Of a DNA stretch of 64,000 nt, positions 36,455 through 46,585 are shown piece after piece; positions within the stretch are counted from its first letter, which is position 1; each line of letters starts with the position of its first letter. The stretch is from the NCBI RefSeq assembly GCF_003943465.1, contig NZ_RJPR01000005.1, positions 1-64,000 of the forward strand, read 5' to 3'. Source of the DNA: Streptococcus cristatus (GTDB taxonomy: Bacteria > Bacillota > Bacilli > Lactobacillales > Streptococcaceae). Both the position numbers and the translations under genes were made by a program. The notes under the pieces are model-generated. The model did no database searches. It worked only from the letters and a program-made list of their open reading frames with translations, and had not been told where the DNA came from.

Positions 36455-38674
36455 TTAGCCGTTGGTCCGTTTGACCGAATACACCTCTGGCACGCTCTTG
36501 ATCTTATCCACCACCGTCGTCAGCATGGACAGATTAGCAATGCCAAAAGAAACATGGATATTAGCAAATTTCATATCCTTAGTTGGCTGGGCATTAACCG
36601 TTGAGATGTTTTTGGTGGTATTAGACAGCACCTGCAACACATCGTTAAGGAGGCCAGACCGATTGAGACCATAAATATCAATGTGGGCTATATACTCTTT
36701 GGTCGAATTATTTTCTTCCCATTCCACATCAAGCAAGCGCTGCTCGTAATTTTCCTGAGCCTTGAGATTCATACAATCTTGCCGGTGAATAGCTACGCCG
36801 CGTCCTTTGGTAATGTAACCAACAATATCGTCACCAGGCACAGGATTACAGCACTTGGCAATCCGAATGAGGAGACCAGACGCCCCCTGAATGACCACAC
36901 CACCTTCGTGCTTGACTTTAAGGGTGTCTTTTTTATTTTCGACCTTGACTTCACCGCCCTTGACCAATTCCTCCGCCTCTGCTTTGGCCTTGGCCCGCTC
37001 TTCCTCACGGCGCTCTTTTTCTGTCAAACGATTGAAAATACTAATGGCACCGATCTCACCGAAACCAATTGCCGCAAAAAGCGCTTCTTCGGTCTTATAG
37101 CTGGTCTTTTGCAGCACATCTTCCATGTGCTTCTTGTCCATGTACTTATTGGCTACATAACCATTCTCCTGAAATTGAGCCTGCAAGAGCTCTCGCCCTT
37201 TAGAAATAGACAGCTCCTTGTCTTGATTTTTAAAGAACTGACGGATTTTATTTCTGGCCTTGCTGGTCTTGACAAGATTAAGCCAGTCACGACTAGGTCC
37301 AAAGGAATTGGCATTGGTGATGATTTCCACCTGATCCCCAGTCTTCAGCTTGGTATTGAGCGGCACCATGCGGCCATTGACCTTAGCTCCTGTCGCCTTC
37401 TCCCCAACCTTAGTATGGATCTCATAGGCAAAATCAATGGGTCCTGAGTCCTTAGGCAAAGAACGCACTGCTCCATCCGGTGTGAAGACATAGATTTCCT
37501 CAGCCAGGTAGCTTTCCTTAACCGAATCAACAAATTCCTTTGCATCACCAGACTGATTCTGCAATTCCATCAATTCCTTGATCCAATTCATCCCGATGGC
37601 AGATTCCTTGCCGTCAACCTGACCCTTAATTCCTTTTTTATAGGCCCAGTGAGCCGCGACCCCGTATTCTGCGACTTCGTGCATTTCCTTGGTTCGAATC
37701 TGGAACTCAATCGGACCTTTAGGACCATAAACGGTCGTATGGATAGACTGGTAGCCGTTGGCCTTGCGGTTGGCAATATAATCCTTGAAACGCCCCGGCA
37801 TAGGTTTCCAAAGCTCATGGATGTAGCCCAGCATAGCATAGACATCGCTGTGGGTGCTCAAAATGCAGCGAATGGCAATCAGATCATAGATCTCATCAAA
37901 CCGCTTCTTCTTGTCCTGCATTTTGCGGTAGATGGAGTAAATATGCTTGGGACGGCCATAAATCTTCCCATGTAGATTGCGTTCTCCCGCGTAGGTTTCA
38001 ATCTTGTGGACAACTTCCTCTACTAGAGCTTCCCGCTCTCGGCGCTTCTCCTTCATCATGTGGGAGATTTTATAAAATTCCGTCGGATTGAGATAACGGA
38101 AAGATAAGTCTTCCAATTCCCATTTGACACTGGAAATCCCCAAACGATGGGCCAGAGGAGCATAGATTTCCATCGTTTCCTGCGAGATTCGCTCTTGCTT
38201 GTCTGGCCGTAAATGATTCAGAGTACGCATATTATGCAGACGGTCAGCCAGCTTGACCAAGATCACTCGAAGGTCTTCTGACATGGCCATGAGCATCTTG
38301 CGGTGATTTTCCGCCAACTGTTCTTCGTGAGACTTGTATTTGACTTTCCCAAGCTTGGTTACACCATCCACAATCACGCGCACATCATGGCCAAATTCTC
38401 GCTCCAGATCGTCCAAGGTCGCCGCCGTATCCTCTACGACATCATGCAAAAAACCACAGGCTACTGAAACAGCATCCAGCTTGAGCTTGGCTAAAATTCC
38501 CGCCACCTGAATCGGATGGACAATATAGGGCTCTCCCGACTTGCGAGTTTGCCCGCTATGACATTCCATCGCATAAATCAGTGCTTTTTGAACAAAAGCT
38601 ACATCCTCTGCAGCTAAATATTTTTTTGTTAGGGCTACAACCTGATTCCCCGTTAAATTTTCTTCTTTTGGCAT
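36455..38674 (-). CDS. relA: Bifunctional (p)ppGpp synthetase/hydrolase Rel
   Basis: The 739 residues hold the full long-Rel layout. HD hydrolase: SGEPYIVHPIQVA, GFLHDVVEDT and ADRLHNMRTL (about 40-160). Synthetase: DLIAIRCIL, GRFKDYIANRKANGYQSIHTTV and QIRTKEMH (about 230-340). TGS domain EIYVFTPDGAVRSLPKDSGPIDFAYEIH (about 395, a longer motif cut here to its core). Zinc-finger-like region with IAKCCNPVPGDDIVGYITKGRG, and a C-terminal ACT domain. Both active sites look intact. Together with dtd it forms a standard Firmicute pair. Confidence 0.96.
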   Translation of the reverse strand: MPKEENLTGNQVVALTKKYLAAEDVAFVQKALIYAMECHSGQTRKSGEPYIVHPIQVAGILAKLKLDAVSVACGFLHDVVEDTAATLDDLEREFGHDVRVIVDGVTKLGKVKYKSHEEQLAENHRKMLMAMSEDLRVILVKLADRLHNMRTLNHLRPDKQERISQETMEIYAPLAHRLGISSVKWELEDLSFRYLNPTEFYKISHMMKEKRREREALVEEVVHKIETYAGERNLHGKIYGRPKHIYSIYRKMQDKKKRFDEIYDLIAIRCILSTHSDVYAMLGYIHELWKPMPGRFKDYIANRKANGYQSIHTTVYGPKGPIEFQIRTKEMHEVAEYGVAAHWAYKKGIKGQVDGKESAIGMNWIKELMELQNQSGDAKEFVDSVKESYLAEEIYVFTPDGAVRSLPKDSGPIDFAYEIHTKVGEKATGAKVNGRMVPLNTKLKTGDQVEIITNANSFGPSRDWLNLVKTSKARNKIRQFFKNQDKELSISKGRELLQAQFQENGYVANKYMDKKHMEDVLQKTSYKTEEALFAAIGFGEIGAISIFNRLTEKERREEERAKAKAEAEELVKGGEVKVENKKDTLKVKHEGGVVIQGASGLLIRIAKCCNPVPGDDIVGYITKGRGVAIHRQDCMNLKAQENYEQRLLDVEWEENNSTKEYIAHIDIYGLNRSGLLNDVLQVLSNTTKNISTVNAQPTKDMKFANIHVSFGIANLSMLTTVVDKIKSVPEVYSVKRTNG

Positions 38675-38927
38675 GCATTCTCTCCGCTTTCTTGCCTACT
38701 ATTTTAACATTTTTAAATCAATATGAAAACCAAGAGGACTAGAATAAAAGTAAGGTGGCAGAATAGAACTACGTTTTCAAAGTTTTAGCTTGTCAACCTT
38801 ATTTCCGAGCTAAGGTTTAAAAGCTTTCCTAGAATTATAAACAGTTCCAGCCCCACGAGGTTGCTCGATAATCCATAGCTATTGAGCAAGCAGCTGCAAC
38901 CTCAAGGATCTCTTTCTAATAAAAAGC
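38675..38927. other. Intergenic region with dispersed-repeat-like segment
   Basis: No gene. The segment gctcgataatccatagct followed by attgag (38863-38886) matches 308-332 near the left edge of the window apart from a few changes, and both are followed within about 45 bases by a GGGAC-type or GAGACA-type hairpin. It appears to be a copy of the same intergenic element. Confidence 0.45.
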
Positions 38928-38955
38928 GAGGCCGAGACACTTTTGTCTCAACCTC
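38928..38955 (-). terminator. Terminator overlapping the end of the 46-residue gene
   Basis: gaggccgagacac pairs with ttgtctcaacctc; on the minus strand it reads gaggttgagacaaaagtgtc ... cctcgctttttatt. The stop codon of the small gene (38948-38950) lies inside the left arm. Confidence 0.7.
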
Positions 38956-39088
38956 CGTGATGAAAATGATGTACTTTCTCCATATGAGCTATATCTTTTA
39001 GAAACTCATAATAGGCATAGATGAGGTAACCAGCAGAGGCTACACCCAAAATAGCTATTGATACTTCAAATAAGGTAGACAAAGACAT
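38948..39088 (-). CDS. 46-residue single-pass membrane protein, unknown function
   Basis: ATG 39088 is preceded by GAGAGGAGG at six bases spacing, a very strong ribosome-binding site. The 46 codons give MSLSTLFEVSIAILGVASAG then a YLIYAYYEFL segment, so one membrane helix of about 22 residues (8-29), followed by a short tail with charged residues and a histidine cluster at the end (HHFHHGG). The stop lies inside the terminator hairpin. The helix-plus-short-tail form resembles small streptococcal membrane peptides, including toxin-like or holin-like ones, but I recognise no family. The gene is isolated between rel and the T7SS locus. Confidence 0.65.
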   Translation of the reverse strand: MSLSTLFEVSIAILGVASAGYLIYAYYEFLKDIAHMEKVHHFHHGG

Positions 39089-39291
39089 GATAAACCTCCT
39101 CTCCTTATTTCAAACTGCAATGTGCAAAACGACCATCAGCGGCTGTTTCGTTTCCGATTTTTTCCTTTCTAGCCTGCCTCCGGATTCACCTTTATTATAC
39201 CAAATTTAAGATAGGAAAACAATAAAAATTCCTTTATAAAAGCACTTTTTCCTGACAATTTTGTAAAGCTTGATGAGAAAATAATTCTTAT

Positions 39292-42036
39292 CTATTCGAA
39301 GTGCTCTTCTTCCTTTTCAACTATTTTCTCTTTCTTTCTATGAGCATACTCTCTAATTGTTAGCCCAGTCGCAATATTGGTTAAAAGTAAGATTACAAGT
39401 AGATAAACCCAGATCGGTGTATTTGATAAAACACCAGATTGATTGGTTTTTTCAGTTACAACTGGGTTGGATAAGAAGTTTAAAACAGCTTGATTATCCG
39501 TTCCGTTCGAACGAGCATTTGATAGTACTCCTTGGAAGTTCTTATTAAATTCAGTACTATCTTCAACATTCTTAGCCTGATTCTTAATAAGTGATTCCGT
39601 TTGCTGATGAACTTCCTTCACTTCTCCTTGAACTCTTTTAGCTTGCTCTGCTAAAGTATTAAATTGCGTATCCATAGATCCAATTGTGTTCCCATTAGAG
39701 ATGATTGTATCAGAAGTGTTTCGAGTATTAGAGGCAAGTTTTGTAACAATATCCAATAGACTATTACTACTATCATCTGTTGTATAAAGTCTACTATTTG
39801 ACAAACCGTCACCTGAACTTGTTGGAGAAATCTCTAAAAGCTCTGGGCCATTTTTTTTCCACTTCTCATACTCCTCATTCAACTTATTAGACGCCTCTTG
39901 GTGCCAATCGCCTAAGTCTTTAACAATTGTTTCAAAATAATTGCTAGGTAATTCTTCTTTTGCCAGCTGAGGAAGAGAGGCTATATTTGCCTGAAGTCTA
40001 TTTATCTCTACACTTAATTTAACATATAGGTCAATTCCTGACTGTCTATATTGATCCACATCTTTCTGTTGCAACTTATCCGCTACAGATGATGGTGAAA
40101 TGTTCCCATACATCTTCGCAACTGAGTCACTCGCTGGATTAGCTATGTCAACATTGTTATACGATGATGTTGGGCTACCATATAAATTCTTAACCATAGT
40201 CGACGCTATATCAATTCGAGATAGTTGGTCAAAAATATGGGATAAATCTTTCTTTACTAACGCAACATTTCCTTTATTATCATCATAAAAGAAACTATAC
40301 TCTAAAGGAATTCTTTCACCACCAATTTCAAGTTCAAACATAATAGTATTCAGTCCATAATTAGGAGAAAGTTGAATTTGAAGTTGGAGGGTAGTCGGTG
40401 CTGAAATCTTATCAACGCTTGGGACTACTGTGGCTCCCTTGGCACCCTTAACACGTACATTTGTCACACGAATAGGAGTTTCAATATATTTCTTAGCTCC
40501 AGTTCCTGCAGAAGAGAGTTCAGGATAAACATGAGTCATTGTAACCGTTTGAGTCTCTGTAGGTGGCAACACATCATTAGCTACTGTTATAAATGTATAG
40601 CCTGGCATCGAACCAGTAGTCCTACCTTTAATGCTCGCATATTTCGACAATAGGCTTAATTTTGCGTAATATGAATTGATTTGTCCATCTGTTAAAGCTC
40701 CAAACTCTTTTAGTTTATTAAATAAGATTCCATAATCACTAGGATTAACACTAATAGAAGCAATCGTGCTATCTACTTGATTAGTATAATCTATGGGCAA
40801 TTCATCTGAATCTGATAAAGTATTAACAACCTGCTTAGCTAAAGCTTGTCTTACACTATTTTGATCTGCTTCATCACTGACTGCTTTTAAAATCGCTGCC
40901 TCATCACTTCCTAAGGTCGATGTATCAATTTCTTTACCGTCAAAATAGTTCTGAGATATTTGTCTACGAGACTCCTCAAGAGAGCTCCGAATGGAGCCTA
41001 GTTCTTTTCGAGACTGCTCTATCTGCGCTTGATATTGCTTCATCTTCTCATTATAACTATTTATACGCTGAGCTAAACGTTTAAAATAAGGTTCTGAATT
41101 ATCTGGATCAGTAGAGGAGTCTGTATTTTTGAAAAGATGCAAATAATTCATTGAATTTCTATAAAGGGTTAGATACAATTCATTATCTTTATCATATTGA
41201 TTCTTAATAGAATTTCCTGCGACTCGAGCATTGTGATTAGCAACCTGTGATTGAACTTGTTTGTACTTTAAAATTGGATCTGCTTGACCGAGTAAGGACT
41301 CCGAATTTTTTTTCAACAAATCAGAGGTTGAGGTTTTGAAACTTGACGTTGATTGTTCAAATGCTCTATTAGAAGACTGAACACTCTGTGCGATCGAAGG
41401 AATGGAATCTATTGATTTAATACTCCTATCAGCAGGTTGAAAGATTGAAGTAGATAAGGAACTATACACATCTGATTCATCATCAACAATTGTTTTCATC
41501 CGAAGTTTGGCATCATCAAGATTATTAATGACACTTGTAAAATATAGACGAATGGTTTTCTGATTCAAGCTATTAACATAATCCCCGACTTGTTGAGCCA
41601 TTTCAAGAGACTGCTCTTTTTTTACAGAATCTTTTACCTTATACGTTATTTTGGCCTTTTCAGGATTAAAACTTGACAATTGCAATATATTGTGCGAGAA
41701 ATCTTTAGGTATGTAAATGATAGCTTCAAGTGAATCATCCTTGTACTGGCTTTCTGCTTGATTCCTAGATAGGACTTTCCAACTCGCCTCTTTTTTCTCA
41801 TCCTTCGCTAGTAATTTTGTAAAATCATCTCCAAAATTATATTGGACACTATTTAATTGCTCACCCTCATCTTGATTGACAATTCCAATTCGAAGATGTG
41901 TTTTTTCCTTAGTTCCTAAAATAAAAGAAAAACTATCTGATTTACTTACATAGATAAGAACTCCCACAGTAAGCATCAAGCATAAAATAATTAACACTTT
42001 TCCAAACAAATGTTTTTTTTCTTTTTTTAGACTCAT
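39292..42036 (-). CDS. esaA: Type VII secretion protein EsaA
   Basis: 914 residues. One N-terminal membrane helix (VLIILCLMLTVGVLIYVS, about 14-31), a very long extracellular region rich in coiled coil (about 200-360 and 690-880), and a C-terminal membrane helix (WVYLLVILLLTNIATGLTI) with a short basic/acidic tail. This is the EsaA/YueB layout: the protein forms a surface-exposed arrow-shaped dimer and in Bacillus serves as a phage receptor. Here it is the last gene of the machine, after essC, unlike S. aureus where it follows esxA. A GGAGAA site lies about ten bases before ATG 42036. Confidence 0.9.
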   Translation of the reverse strand: MSLKKEKKHLFGKVLIILCLMLTVGVLIYVSKSDSFSFILGTKEKTHLRIGIVNQDEGEQLNSVQYNFGDDFTKLLAKDEKKEASWKVLSRNQAESQYKDDSLEAIIYIPKDFSHNILQLSSFNPEKAKITYKVKDSVKKEQSLEMAQQVGDYVNSLNQKTIRLYFTSVINNLDDAKLRMKTIVDDESDVYSSLSTSIFQPADRSIKSIDSIPSIAQSVQSSNRAFEQSTSSFKTSTSDLLKKNSESLLGQADPILKYKQVQSQVANHNARVAGNSIKNQYDKDNELYLTLYRNSMNYLHLFKNTDSSTDPDNSEPYFKRLAQRINSYNEKMKQYQAQIEQSRKELGSIRSSLEESRRQISQNYFDGKEIDTSTLGSDEAAILKAVSDEADQNSVRQALAKQVVNTLSDSDELPIDYTNQVDSTIASISVNPSDYGILFNKLKEFGALTDGQINSYYAKLSLLSKYASIKGRTTGSMPGYTFITVANDVLPPTETQTVTMTHVYPELSSAGTGAKKYIETPIRVTNVRVKGAKGATVVPSVDKISAPTTLQLQIQLSPNYGLNTIMFELEIGGERIPLEYSFFYDDNKGNVALVKKDLSHIFDQLSRIDIASTMVKNLYGSPTSSYNNVDIANPASDSVAKMYGNISPSSVADKLQQKDVDQYRQSGIDLYVKLSVEINRLQANIASLPQLAKEELPSNYFETIVKDLGDWHQEASNKLNEEYEKWKKNGPELLEISPTSSGDGLSNSRLYTTDDSSNSLLDIVTKLASNTRNTSDTIISNGNTIGSMDTQFNTLAEQAKRVQGEVKEVHQQTESLIKNQAKNVEDSTEFNKNFQGVLSNARSNGTDNQAVLNFLSNPVVTEKTNQSGVLSNTPIWVYLLVILLLTNIATGLTIREYAHRKKEKIVEKEEEHFE

Positions 42037-42145
42037 TATAATTCTTTCTCCTAAATTGATTTTAGACGCATCATCGTTACTTGTTAACAGGAATCTCTCT
42101 GTCTATTATAGCACATTCAAGACTTATTATGAAAACTTTTTGTAA

Positions 42146-45100
42146 CTACTTATCTTGCGCTATTCTCAGGCGATGAACACTTCTACCAACGAAGAACTGT
42201 GTTTCATTAAGTTCCACCAAAGGTTCATTGTATTGAGTACGACCTGGTACGACCTTTTGTTCATTAAAGGTAGTACCAAACGTTCCCATCGGAACATTTT
42301 GTCGAAGTCGCTTGAAGAATGGTGTAAATTTACTAACTACACTACTTTGATAACCATGGAAAATTAAATGGATGTTAACTACCGAAGATTTGGTGAACAA
42401 AGTATTTACATCTTTATCCGTCAACACAATCTTATCTCCAGTTAAGTGTATATCTGGAAGATAAACAAACATTGGTTGCTCTCTACGCTTACCAGATTGG
42501 ATGATTCCTAAGAGTTCACCAAGGAATTGGCTAATATTCGCCTCATCAATTCTAGTGTCAAAATATTCATTCATACCAGCAAAACGTCCATCTGTATCAA
42601 CTACTACACGGTCCATTTTCCCAGAAAACTCTGAAAAAGCTGACAATATTGCTCGTTCAATACTATATGTTTGAGAAGGAGTGTCATCCATGAGAAGAAT
42701 AAAGTCATAATTCATTGGTTCAATAGAGCGAATCATTGTTGTTTCTTTATCATAACCAATTGGAATATTGAATCTCTCCCGTTCTTCTTGAACAGCTACA
42801 TCATTTTCAAATTCCTCAAATGTAATCTCATTAGCCAGCATCGGGATAGCTTCGGGTCTAGAGCCATTCCATGACTTGTCCATTGATTCAATAGCGTTTT
42901 CTAAACTCTGCAGTCTCTCAAGATTTGAACCCCCTTCCGTTGCAAGGTATACTTGAAAACGAATTGGTTCCTCAAATCTAATCTGACCGCGACCTGGAAC
43001 AACTTGATCAGCCAGAGCATCAAAACCAATAAGATCTTTTTTGGAGTCCTTATCTACCAAATATAGAACAAACTGTGTAGCAAAATTACTTCGCATACTT
43101 AATTTCATACTAGTATTTCGGAGAACTGTTGCTATCAAATAAATACCTAGGCTCGCTCCTTCACGCAGTACCTGATGAAAAGCAGATTCAACAGAACTTT
43201 CAAGCGGATGATCACGCACAGTATCATAAGAGTCAACAATATTCAAAATAAATGGTAAAGATTGCCCTGTCTTCTGCTCATACTGTTCAATAGAAGTGAC
43301 TCCATATTCAGCCAATAAATCCCGTCGTTTTTGTATTTCCTTTTGTAAACTTTTAAGGAACTTTATTAGTTTTTCTGCATCATCTAATGTAGCAATATCT
43401 GCCACATGTGGTAATCCTTTCAGAGGGAATAGTCCATTCGTTCCAAAATCAAATAAATTAAAATGTATTTGATCTGGTTTATTAAGTCTAGCAAAATTCA
43501 TGACTAAGGTTTGAAGCGCTTGTGACTTTCCGAATCCTGGGGAAGCATAAATGATACTGTGACTAAATTCTTCTAAATCGAACTCTAGCATCCGCTGATC
43601 CTGTTCCGAAGGAATATCCATTAAAGCAAAAGGAGCTTTGTGAAGTTTTTTATCCCCCCAATTTGCAGTTAAAATCGGAGAAGGAATATCCTCATTAAGT
43701 GGAGGTAGCCATGGTTTAGTTGGCATACAGAGATTCACACTTTTTGCATACTGTGCAATATAATCTACAACAGCATCCAATTCAGTCTCATCATTATCAG
43801 CATCCCTACTAACCATCTCTTCGTCTAGATAAGACAAATCTGTAGTCGCAAGCTCATATTGTCCTAGCTCATTAATTACCCAAAGTCTATTATCAACTTC
43901 TTCAGTACTTGCTTTCGCTTTCGGTGCATAACGTGCCCCACTCCATGCCGATTGGAATAGTTCATATATCTCATTATTCCCAACTTGCAAATAAGCTCGA
44001 CCTGGCTGTGTAATGCTTGCAGCATCTGGTGTCTTTATGATTTCATTCGAATCTGCTTTTTCCGCGACTTTTAGCGCCAGCTTAAATCGTGAATTAGACC
44101 AAATTTGATCATTAACAACACCTGAAGGCTTCTGAGTAGCTAGAATCAAATGGATCCCTAGGGAACGACCAATACGAGCCGCTGTCACAAGTTCTGTCAT
44201 AAACTCTGGTTCATTTTGCTTTAACTCAGCAAATTCATCTGAAATTAAAAATAGATGTGGGAGTGGCTCTGTAGGAAAATCTCCCTCTATCCCTGTACGA
44301 CCTTCCTTGTATAATTTTGTATATCCATTAATATGGTTGACTCCAAATCTACCAAATAGACGCTGACGCTTTTGTAATTCTGCTTTAATGGAAGCCAGAG
44401 CACGCTGGATCCCTGCCCCATCTAAGTTGGTGATAACACCCATCAAATGTGGCAAATCTTTGAATAAATTTGCCATACCACCACCTTTAAAGTCTATTGG
44501 GAGAAAACCGATATCCTCTGGGCTAAAGTTTAATGCTAACGATAAAATGTAAGATTGTAATATTTCTGACTTCCCAGATCCCGTTGTTCCAGCAACGAGA
44601 CCGTGAGGGCCGTGAGCGCGTTCGTGTAAGTTCAGGTAGACAATATCATCTTTTCCTCGAACCCCAAGTGGAACTGCAAGACTCTTAGATGTATCTCCTC
44701 GTGCCCATCGACTGGAAATATTTAAGTCCTCAACTTGCTCTGCATTATATAACTCTAAAAATGTAATCGCATCTGGAAGAGCATTTTTCTGAGTCTCCTC
44801 ATGAATTAGGTTACTTAATCTACGTACAGCACCTTCATAATTATCTACTAATGGATACGGAGTAAAGGCTTGGTTTACATATATTCCTCTATTATTGATT
44901 AAAGTTGCTGTATCTCTACTCCTCAAATCGATAAGCGTTGTTACCGTCTCAGGTAATTGACGGCGACTTTCTTTCACCCAAATAACAGTTACGCCAAAAG
45001 AAGCCAAATCTGATCGCGAAAGACTTTCATTGATAGCATGACCAGACAACAAGCGATCATCTGAAATAACAATGACAATCTGAGGTAAATAAGTTCTTTC

Positions 45101-46585
45101 CTTCTGATCCTTTTCTTGAAAACGAGACTGTAAAACCTGATAAAGACTGGTAAGTACTGCATCTTTCGTACGATCATCATGTACAAAACCACGAACATTA
45201 ATCATTGGTAACAGAAAATGAGGTAGAAATCTCCATTTCTTCCAAATTTGATCATAATCTTCCTGCGAAGTCAAATTAACAAATATTACATCATGATAAG
45301 AATGAAAAGCCGCAATCTGCAATAAAAGTTGCTGGAGAAATAGCTGACCTATATCATGTTGAGCGACGAGTCCAATGATATTTTGGGTAAGCGTTGTTGT
45401 AACAGGAACACTCTTTTGTTTCTCATAAGTCTTTAGCAAATCTTGAGAAAAAATTGTTAGCTTGTCCTTAGTTAAAAAGTCTGTTTGGTAATCAATTTGA
45501 AGCTGACTATCAATATCTCCCAAACCAAGCGAGACAGTCATAAAATCTTCATTAAAAGGCAGACGCTCATAAAGACGTTCATCATAACGCATAATCATTT
45601 CAATCAGAGTTTCAATATTGGGTTGCTGATAGAAAAGAATGTTCCGTTCCTCTATGTAGTGCTTATGTAAGGTAGATACTTGCTGTAATAGATACGCCTC
45701 GTAATCTTCGAGCCTTGTTATCTTCTTTTGTTTATACTCTTTTTTATCAGTAAAATAGCTCGTAATTGAAAATGCAGCAGTGAGAACACTCATCCCCCCC
45801 ATGCTCAACATCATAATCGCATTTCGTCCCATTAAAACTACTACTAGCCCAGAAAGAGCAAACATACCTAGAGGAGGAACAATTGCACGCCAAATAGCAT
45901 TCTTTGGTTTCGTTGGAGGATTTTTTGGTTTTTCTATCCTCTGACGTTTATCATATATCGTAGGAAGTACTCGAGGACTACGCCGATAGACTGGAAAATT
46001 AGATTGATAAATTGATTTTCTTTCTTGTAACAGGACAGTTTGACTATTGAAAATTGCTTTTTCAAAGAAAGACGAAATCTGCCATTGATTGTCCAAAAAC
46101 TCTATAAAGTAATTTTCTATAAAAATACTATCTCCCTGTTTAAACTCAGAAATAATATCAGAAGAAATCAAGCGCTCATTCAAATAACATACACTGTCAT
46201 TTGGATAGAGATAAACCTTTCCGTTGGAAAACAGAATATAAGCTTTCGAGCAAATGAGGAGATTTGCTTCTTGATCTTTTGAAATAATAAAATCTTCGTT
46301 TGGAGGAGAAATGTAACTGACAAATATGTTTCTTTCTTCTTCAATAACAAAAACAGTCTTATTTTCAATGGTATTTTTTCCCATCATCAACTCTTTTTCG
46401 TCAGCGTATATATTGCCATCCTTCATGTAGAAAGAGAACCCCTGCTCCTCAGCATTCGTTCCTTCCATAAACGTGAGTATCGATAGGCGTTCAGAAAAAA
46501 TGACTACTTTGAGTTGACCTAACATTTTACCAGAAACTAGATTCTTTTCTGTGTTGTGAAAAAAACTTTTATCATCTCTACTCAT
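42146..46585 (-). CDS. essC: Type VII secretion ATPase EssC
   Basis: 1479 residues, the same size as S. aureus EssC. Two FHA-like domains at the N-terminus (about 1-190), two close membrane helices (IVPPLGMFALSGLVVVLM and IMMLSMGGMSVLTAAFSI, about 235-275), then three FtsK/SpoIIIE ATPase domains. D1 has Walker A GTTGSGKSE and Walker B FLISDEFAEL; D2 has SPGFGKSQALQ and ILNIVDSYD; D3 has DDTPSQTYSIE, a degenerate site. The extreme C-terminus, which selects effectors in S. aureus, ends FVGRSVHRLRIAQDK. I start at ATG 46585, which overlaps the essB end; a GTG at 46597 is in frame. Confidence 0.95.
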   Translation of the reverse strand: MSRDDKSFFHNTEKNLVSGKMLGQLKVVIFSERLSILTFMEGTNAEEQGFSFYMKDGNIYADEKELMMGKNTIENKTVFVIEEERNIFVSYISPPNEDFIISKDQEANLLICSKAYILFSNGKVYLYPNDSVCYLNERLISSDIISEFKQGDSIFIENYFIEFLDNQWQISSFFEKAIFNSQTVLLQERKSIYQSNFPVYRRSPRVLPTIYDKRQRIEKPKNPPTKPKNAIWRAIVPPLGMFALSGLVVVLMGRNAIMMLSMGGMSVLTAAFSITSYFTDKKEYKQKKITRLEDYEAYLLQQVSTLHKHYIEERNILFYQQPNIETLIEMIMRYDERLYERLPFNEDFMTVSLGLGDIDSQLQIDYQTDFLTKDKLTIFSQDLLKTYEKQKSVPVTTTLTQNIIGLVAQHDIGQLFLQQLLLQIAAFHSYHDVIFVNLTSQEDYDQIWKKWRFLPHFLLPMINVRGFVHDDRTKDAVLTSLYQVLQSRFQEKDQKERTYLPQIVIVISDDRLLSGHAINESLSRSDLASFGVTVIWVKESRRQLPETVTTLIDLRSRDTATLINNRGIYVNQAFTPYPLVDNYEGAVRRLSNLIHEETQKNALPDAITFLELYNAEQVEDLNISSRWARGDTSKSLAVPLGVRGKDDIVYLNLHERAHGPHGLVAGTTGSGKSEILQSYILSLALNFSPEDIGFLPIDFKGGGMANLFKDLPHLMGVITNLDGAGIQRALASIKAELQKRQRLFGRFGVNHINGYTKLYKEGRTGIEGDFPTEPLPHLFLISDEFAELKQNEPEFMTELVTAARIGRSLGIHLILATQKPSGVVNDQIWSNSRFKLALKVAEKADSNEIIKTPDAASITQPGRAYLQVGNNEIYELFQSAWSGARYAPKAKASTEEVDNRLWVINELGQYELATTDLSYLDEEMVSRDADNDETELDAVVDYIAQYAKSVNLCMPTKPWLPPLNEDIPSPILTANWGDKKLHKAPFALMDIPSEQDQRMLEFDLEEFSHSIIYASPGFGKSQALQTLVMNFARLNKPDQIHFNLFDFGTNGLFPLKGLPHVADIATLDDAEKLIKFLKSLQKEIQKRRDLLAEYGVTSIEQYEQKTGQSLPFILNIVDSYDTVRDHPLESSVESAFHQVLREGASLGIYLIATVLRNTSMKLSMRSNFATQFVLYLVDKDSKKDLIGFDALADQVVPGRGQIRFEEPIRFQVYLATEGGSNLERLQSLENAIESMDKSWNGSRPEAIPMLANEITFEEFENDVAVQEERERFNIPIGYDKETTMIRSIEPMNYDFILLMDDTPSQTYSIERAILSAFSEFSGKMDRVVVDTDGRFAGMNEYFDTRIDEANISQFLGELLGIIQSGKRREQPMFVYLPDIHLTGDKIVLTDKDVNTLFTKSSVVNIHLIFHGYQSSVVSKFTPFFKRLRQNVPMGTFGTTFNEQKVVPGRTQYNEPLVELNETQFFVGRSVHRLRIAQDK

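Noticed and set aside
36683..37447. A 254-codon plus-strand frame opposite rel
   Set aside because: It is antisense to the conserved synthetase and TGS region of rel; codon bias follows the minus strand.
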